From Heliocidaris erythrogramma (lineage: Eukaryota; Echinodermata; Echinoidea; Camarodonta; Echinometridae), in the NCBI GenBank assembly GCA_025617745.1, contig CM046864.1, positions 24,717,152 to 24,781,151 on the forward strand: a DNA stretch of 64,000 bases. Reading direction: 5' to 3'. Positions 59,952 through 64,000 of this stretch are shown here, piece by piece. The position numbers and the translations under genes are program-made. The notes beneath the pieces are model-generated. The model had not been told where the DNA came from and searched no databases. It saw nothing but the letters and a program-made list of their open reading frames with translations. Position 1 is the first letter of the stretch, and each line of letters begins with the position of its first letter.

Positions 59952-61832
59952 TTAGGTGGTCTGTCTTTCAATTTGTATGATCATGATCGTAATCAGGATG
60001 ATCAAAATAATGAGGAAATACTAAACTGAAGATAGGAAGTCAAGAATGCCATGAATGGAGATGCTTCTTGAGGACATGAATGTAGCAAAATGTGTGAAAC
60101 GGTCATTGTAAAATGATTATGGTGATGATGATAATGGTGATGATGAAGATGATATAATGATGGTTTTAATGAATATGATGATATAATGATGATGGTGATG
60201 ATATAATAATAATAGCGATGATGATCATGACAGTGATGATAATAATGATGATGATGTAATGATGATTATGATGATGATGATAATCATGATAATGAAGGGG
60301 ATAATGATGAAGATTGATGATGTGATAATGGTGATGATTATGAAGATGATTGATGATATAATGATGATGGTGATAATGATGATAATGATGGGGATAATGG
60401 TCATGACCATGACTACAATGACAGTGACCTTAACCATGCCAAATATGAAAGAGAAATCACATTTCGTTATGAAGATACAACCATAAGTTGATTTGTACAA
60501 AATGGCGCCTAGATGACGTCATGATAACCTGATGACCTTTAAAAAGATGTGAGAACTTTACCTTATTAGGACCGATGACTGACGAAAATTTGAAGATAAT
60601 TGACTAAGCCAGTTTTGAGAAATTGTGATATCAAATAGGACTAATGATATTGCAGGATAGCTTTAATACACTTCAGGGAATCAGATTTTCCATAGGGTTA
60701 TACATAAACTACTGCACACTACTTTCTAATAGACATAACATGCAAAATAAGGCATTTTATTACTTAGTTTGTGATTTCTTATGTTAAAATAGTCGAAGAA
60801 GATGGTAAAATGAAAGGCAAAAAGAAGCAAAAAAAAAAATTTTTTTTTAATGGACCCACCGGGGATCGAACCTGGGTCACCAGAGTGAGAGGCAAGTGCT
60901 TTGACCAATATACCAAAACATTTCCCATAGAGATAACACGTAAACGAAAAACGGGATTCTCAAATTACATTTTGTAGTGAAAAATTGGGCATGATCCCGA
61001 CATCTGATCAAAAATTGGAGGGCTTACTAATAAAAGCTTATAGTCTCAGCTACAACATATTAAAATCTGGAAGGAAATAGACCAAAAATTACTGAGATAC
61101 TGCTCAGAGAACGATGTCATGTAGATTCATGATTCGAAAAAAAAATCATCTTCCATAGACATAACACGCAAAAAGGGGAAATTCTGACATGGCATCTTTA
61201 ATTGAAAATTTCACTGTGATGACGTCATCAAAATGAAAAATGGTGATAACTGATTTTGTAGGAAATTGCCTCAGCTACAACATATTAAAATCTGGGCGAA
61301 AAACGACCAATAATTACAAATTTAGAGCCAAATTTGCTTAAATGTGATGACGTCAAAACATGAAAAATGGAAATTTTGAATTGTGGCGCCATTTTGATGA
61401 CGTCATAATGTTTATGAGGGTCAAATGATACATGAAATCATATTTATGATTCATACCCTACCTGATGATGAAAAAAAATTGGGGGGTTTATGGACTATTT
61501 AAAGAGCTAGAGTTAATTTTGTAGAGGCATGTTTTTGCATGTTTTTACGTTATTTTCGCCATAGATGCGCGCACGGATTTTGAACTTTGACGCGCCCGTA
61601 CGACCTTATTATTAATTGAAATTGATTACAAGTTGATGGAAATGATGAAGAAAAGTGTCAGGATTGGAAATCAATCGAAAAAACAACGTTTTAACGTTAT
61701 TTACGACTTGCGCGCGCGTAAAACGCGCGCGCGGACGCTTACGCACGAACATTTTTGAAATGCTCAAAATGACCTGAAACGTGTGCAGACTTGATCCTAC
61801 GTGATTGTGAGCATTTTTAAATTTTGACGCGC
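59952..61832. repeat. Array unit 6 (long subtype, 3' truncated)
   Basis: It follows unit 5 with the normal spacer. It stops in the block TTTTGACGCGC, where the sequence jumps into the tRNA-like module of another unit. Confidence 0.87.
60852..60918 (-). repeat. tRNA-like module, unit 6 (type B)
   Basis: It matches units 3-4, with one change (TCTGGTGACC for TCCGGTGACC). Confidence 0.68.
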
Positions 61833-63134
61833 GGAGTGAGAGGCAAGTGCTTTGACCAATATACCAAAATTTTTCCCATAGAGATAACACGTAAGCGAAA
61901 AACGGGATTCTCAAATCCCATTTTGTAGTGAAAAATTGGGCATGATCCCGACATCTGATCAAAAATTGGAGACCACATTTATAAAAGCGTATAGTCTCAG
62001 CTATAACATACTAAAATCTGGAAGAAAATAGACCAAAAACAACTGAGATACAGCTCAGAGAACAATGTCATGTAGATTCACGATTCGAAAAAAAAATCAT
62101 CTTCCATAGATATAACACGCAAATAGGGAAAATTCTGACATGGCATCTTCAATTGAAAATTTCACTATGATGACGTCATCAAAATGAAAAATGGTGGTAA
62201 AATTTTTGTAGGAAATTGCCTCAGCTACAACATATTAAAATGTGGGCGAAAAACGACCAATAATTACGAATCTAGAGCCAAATTTGCATAAATGTGAGAC
62301 GTCAAAACATAAAAAATGGAAATTTTGAATTCTAGCGCCATTTCTATGACGTCATAATGTTTATAAGGGTCAAATGATACATGAAATCATATCTATGATT
62401 CATCCCCTACCCAACGAGGAAAAAGAATTTGGGGGTTTATGGACTATTTAAAGAGCTAGAGTTAATTTTGTAGAGCATGTTTTTGCACGTTTTTACGTTA
62501 TTTTCGCCATAGACGCGCGCACGGATTTTGAACTTTGACGCGCCCGTACGACCTTATTATGGATTGAAATTGATTCCAAATTGATGGAAATGATGAAGAA
62601 AAGTGTCAGGATTGCAAATCAATCGAAAAAACAGCGTTTTAAGGTTATTTACAACTTGCGCGCGCATAAAACCCGCGCGCGGACGCTTACGCACGGAAAT
62701 TTTTGAAATGCTCAAATGACCTGAAACGTGTGCAGACTTGATCCTACGTGATTTTGAGCATTTTTAAATTTTGACGCGCGCGTACGCGCACGTCCTGACT
62801 CTAGATGACCTGTGAGGATATGACTTTATGACCCGTCAAGTGAAGTTTATGTGATGTGAATATAGTTGATTTTTGATGATCGATTATGAAGATATAATCG
62901 ATCTTGTAAATTTACAAAATGGCGTCTTGATGACGTCACGATAACGTGATGACCTCCAAAAGCTTAATGGATCATGTTCATGATTGACCTCATACATGAC
63001 TTGAAACTCGAAGATATTGACATGGCCGATTTTGAGATTTGGTGGCCACAAGAATTTGCCTTAAAAAGAATAAATAAAAAGAAAAATCTTGACAAAATTA
63101 AAAGGAGGTCTGTCATAAATGACAGACCACCTAA
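61833..63134. repeat. Array unit 7 (5' truncated)
   Basis: It starts inside a long-type tRNA-like module (GGAGTGAGAGGCAAGTGCTT) and continues to a complete right terminus ending at 63134. The sequence beyond is unrelated. Confidence 0.87.
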
Positions 63135-63764
63135 TTACAATTACCGTTAATGTTATGAATTTCATTAAACAGTGATCCATTCACAGATATACATTTTAAT
63201 ATTTATGCTTATATCATTTATATAATGAAATACTTTTTTGTTGGTTTAAGCATCATATAAATCATCAAGGTGAGTGTAATGAATGACATAGAAGTTATAG
63301 GCATAAAATCAGGTTACATTTACTTTAATTTGTTGTGAATCTAAACTGAATGCAAACATTGGAAGTGCTGGTATCGTCGATTATCGATATATCATTGGAA
63401 ATGTGCATTGTTCAGAAATGTGAATCAATGAACATTAGAATAAATAAACATTACAACATTATTACAATCATTAATTGCTATGTAATCTACCTGATCGATT
63501 ATGAAGCCCTTCCGCAGTTATTTTGTGAGTATATCATAGCATAATGTGTTTTATGCATAAATTAGCATAAATTAATATTAAGATGAAGCAAAATGAATTG
63601 ATGATTTCATGAATTAGCATTTTTAAATAGGGTGCCATTCACACATTTCCAGGCTAAAATTTACGCTTTTAATACATATGACTCACGTACCAAAAATTGC
63701 GCTTTTGTAAATTCTGTCTCCAAAATTTTAACAGAGCTGACTATGCAGTGATTCCCGGATGACG
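63135..63764. other. No feature seen
   Basis: AT-rich, apparently single-copy DNA right of the array. No gene is supported. Confidence 0.5.
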
Positions 63765-63771
63765 CTAAATC

Positions 63772-64000
63772 TAATGCTACAGTCACACACGGCCGGGTCA
63801 CAAAACGGATTTAATCCGGGTGAAAATGAGCCGGATTAGTCCTGGAATGGAGGGTAATTAATGCTACAGTCACACACGGCCGGATTTCAAACCGGGTCCA
63901 TAAGGAATTAAAACCGTATCAACCCGGTTTGACCCGTATTGACCCGTATCGAACCGTATAAAAATCCGCTTTAAATCCTTAACTGAATCCTTTTCGACCC
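63772..64000. repeat. Edge of a repeat with ACACACGGCCGG and ACCCGTAT words
   Basis: TAATGCTACAGTCACACACG followed by GCCGG occurs twice (63772 and 63859). It is followed by repeated ACCCGTAT and CCGTAT words. This looks like a terminal region of an element that continues outside the window. Confidence 0.6.

Larger units (their letters stand above)
47548..63134. repeat. Macrosatellite-like array of ~1.8-2.6-kb units
   Basis: Six full or nearly full units and one truncated unit follow each other. Unit starts (TTAGGTGGTCTGTC or a variant) are at 47605, 49454, 51250, 53426, 58108 and 59952. Three units end in the exact inverse GACAGACCACCTAA (58066-58079, 59910-59923, 63121-63134). Between units is a spacer of about 28 bases with an AATTCGTC hairpin. 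Each unit holds GATGAT repeat, a tRNA-like module, TGACGTCA octamers and CG/GC hairpins. No protein is supported anywhere in it. Confidence 0.92.

Noticed and set aside
47548-63134. CRISPR-like array
   Set aside because: The repeats are 1.8-2.6 kb and eukaryotic in context; there are no short repeats with unique spacers.

Overview
The window is eukaryotic, most likely from a marine invertebrate deuterostome such as an echinoderm. The signs are an AT-rich sequence with one gene split into small exons with GT-AG borders, many short inverted-repeat elements, a tRNA-derived SINE with an (ATT)n tail, decayed LINE and DNA-transposon proteins, abundant ACATGTA words and simple repeats. There is no bacterial gene organisation. 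The phylum is an inference; no species can be named from the sequence alone.

One convincing host gene runs left to right from about 6.3 to 44.6 kb. It encodes a TBC-domain Rab GTPase-activating protein. Thirteen exons can be placed, their reading phases agree at every junction, and together they give 862 codons. The first seven to eight exons encode the TBC catalytic domain, with the arginine-finger (IVVDLER) and glutamine-finger (YCQG) motifs. The rest is a long basic, Ser/Pro-rich tail. The true N-terminus lies upstream of 6298 and was not found. Introns 6 and 7 hold decayed extra copies of exons 6 and 7.

Region by region: 1-6.3 kb holds a TTAA-flanked MITE, hairpins, a dispersed repeat and a broken non-LTR retrotransposon (about 3.55-5.2 kb). 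From 6.3 to 14 kb are the TBC exons, their ghost copies and several copies of a CCAAT-bearing palindromic MITE. From 15.3 to 18.1 kb, on the minus strand inside intron 7, lies a decayed transposon ORF split by a MITE. From 18.5 to 23.4 kb are a 243-bp tandem repeat, the SINE and exons 8-11. From 23.4 to 44.5 kb are two very long introns full of nested MITEs, tandem repeats and homopurine or homopyrimidine tracts, with exon 12 between them and exon 13 with the stop codon at the end. From 44.6 to 47 kb is AT-rich probable 3' UTR or intergenic DNA, followed by a 500-N assembly gap.

From the gap to 63.13 kb the window is a macrosatellite-like array of roughly 1.8-2.6 kb units. Intact units start with TTAGGTGGTCTGTC and several end with its exact inverse. 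Each unit carries GATGAT-type simple repeat, a tRNA-like module followed by a T-run on the minus strand, several TGACGTCA octamers, and alternating CG/GC blocks that can form hairpins. Short and long unit subtypes and mosaics alternate. One unit was hit by a three-layer nest of transposons. This array is the most unusual structure in the window. From 63.13 to 64 kb is unique AT-rich DNA and the edge of another repeat.
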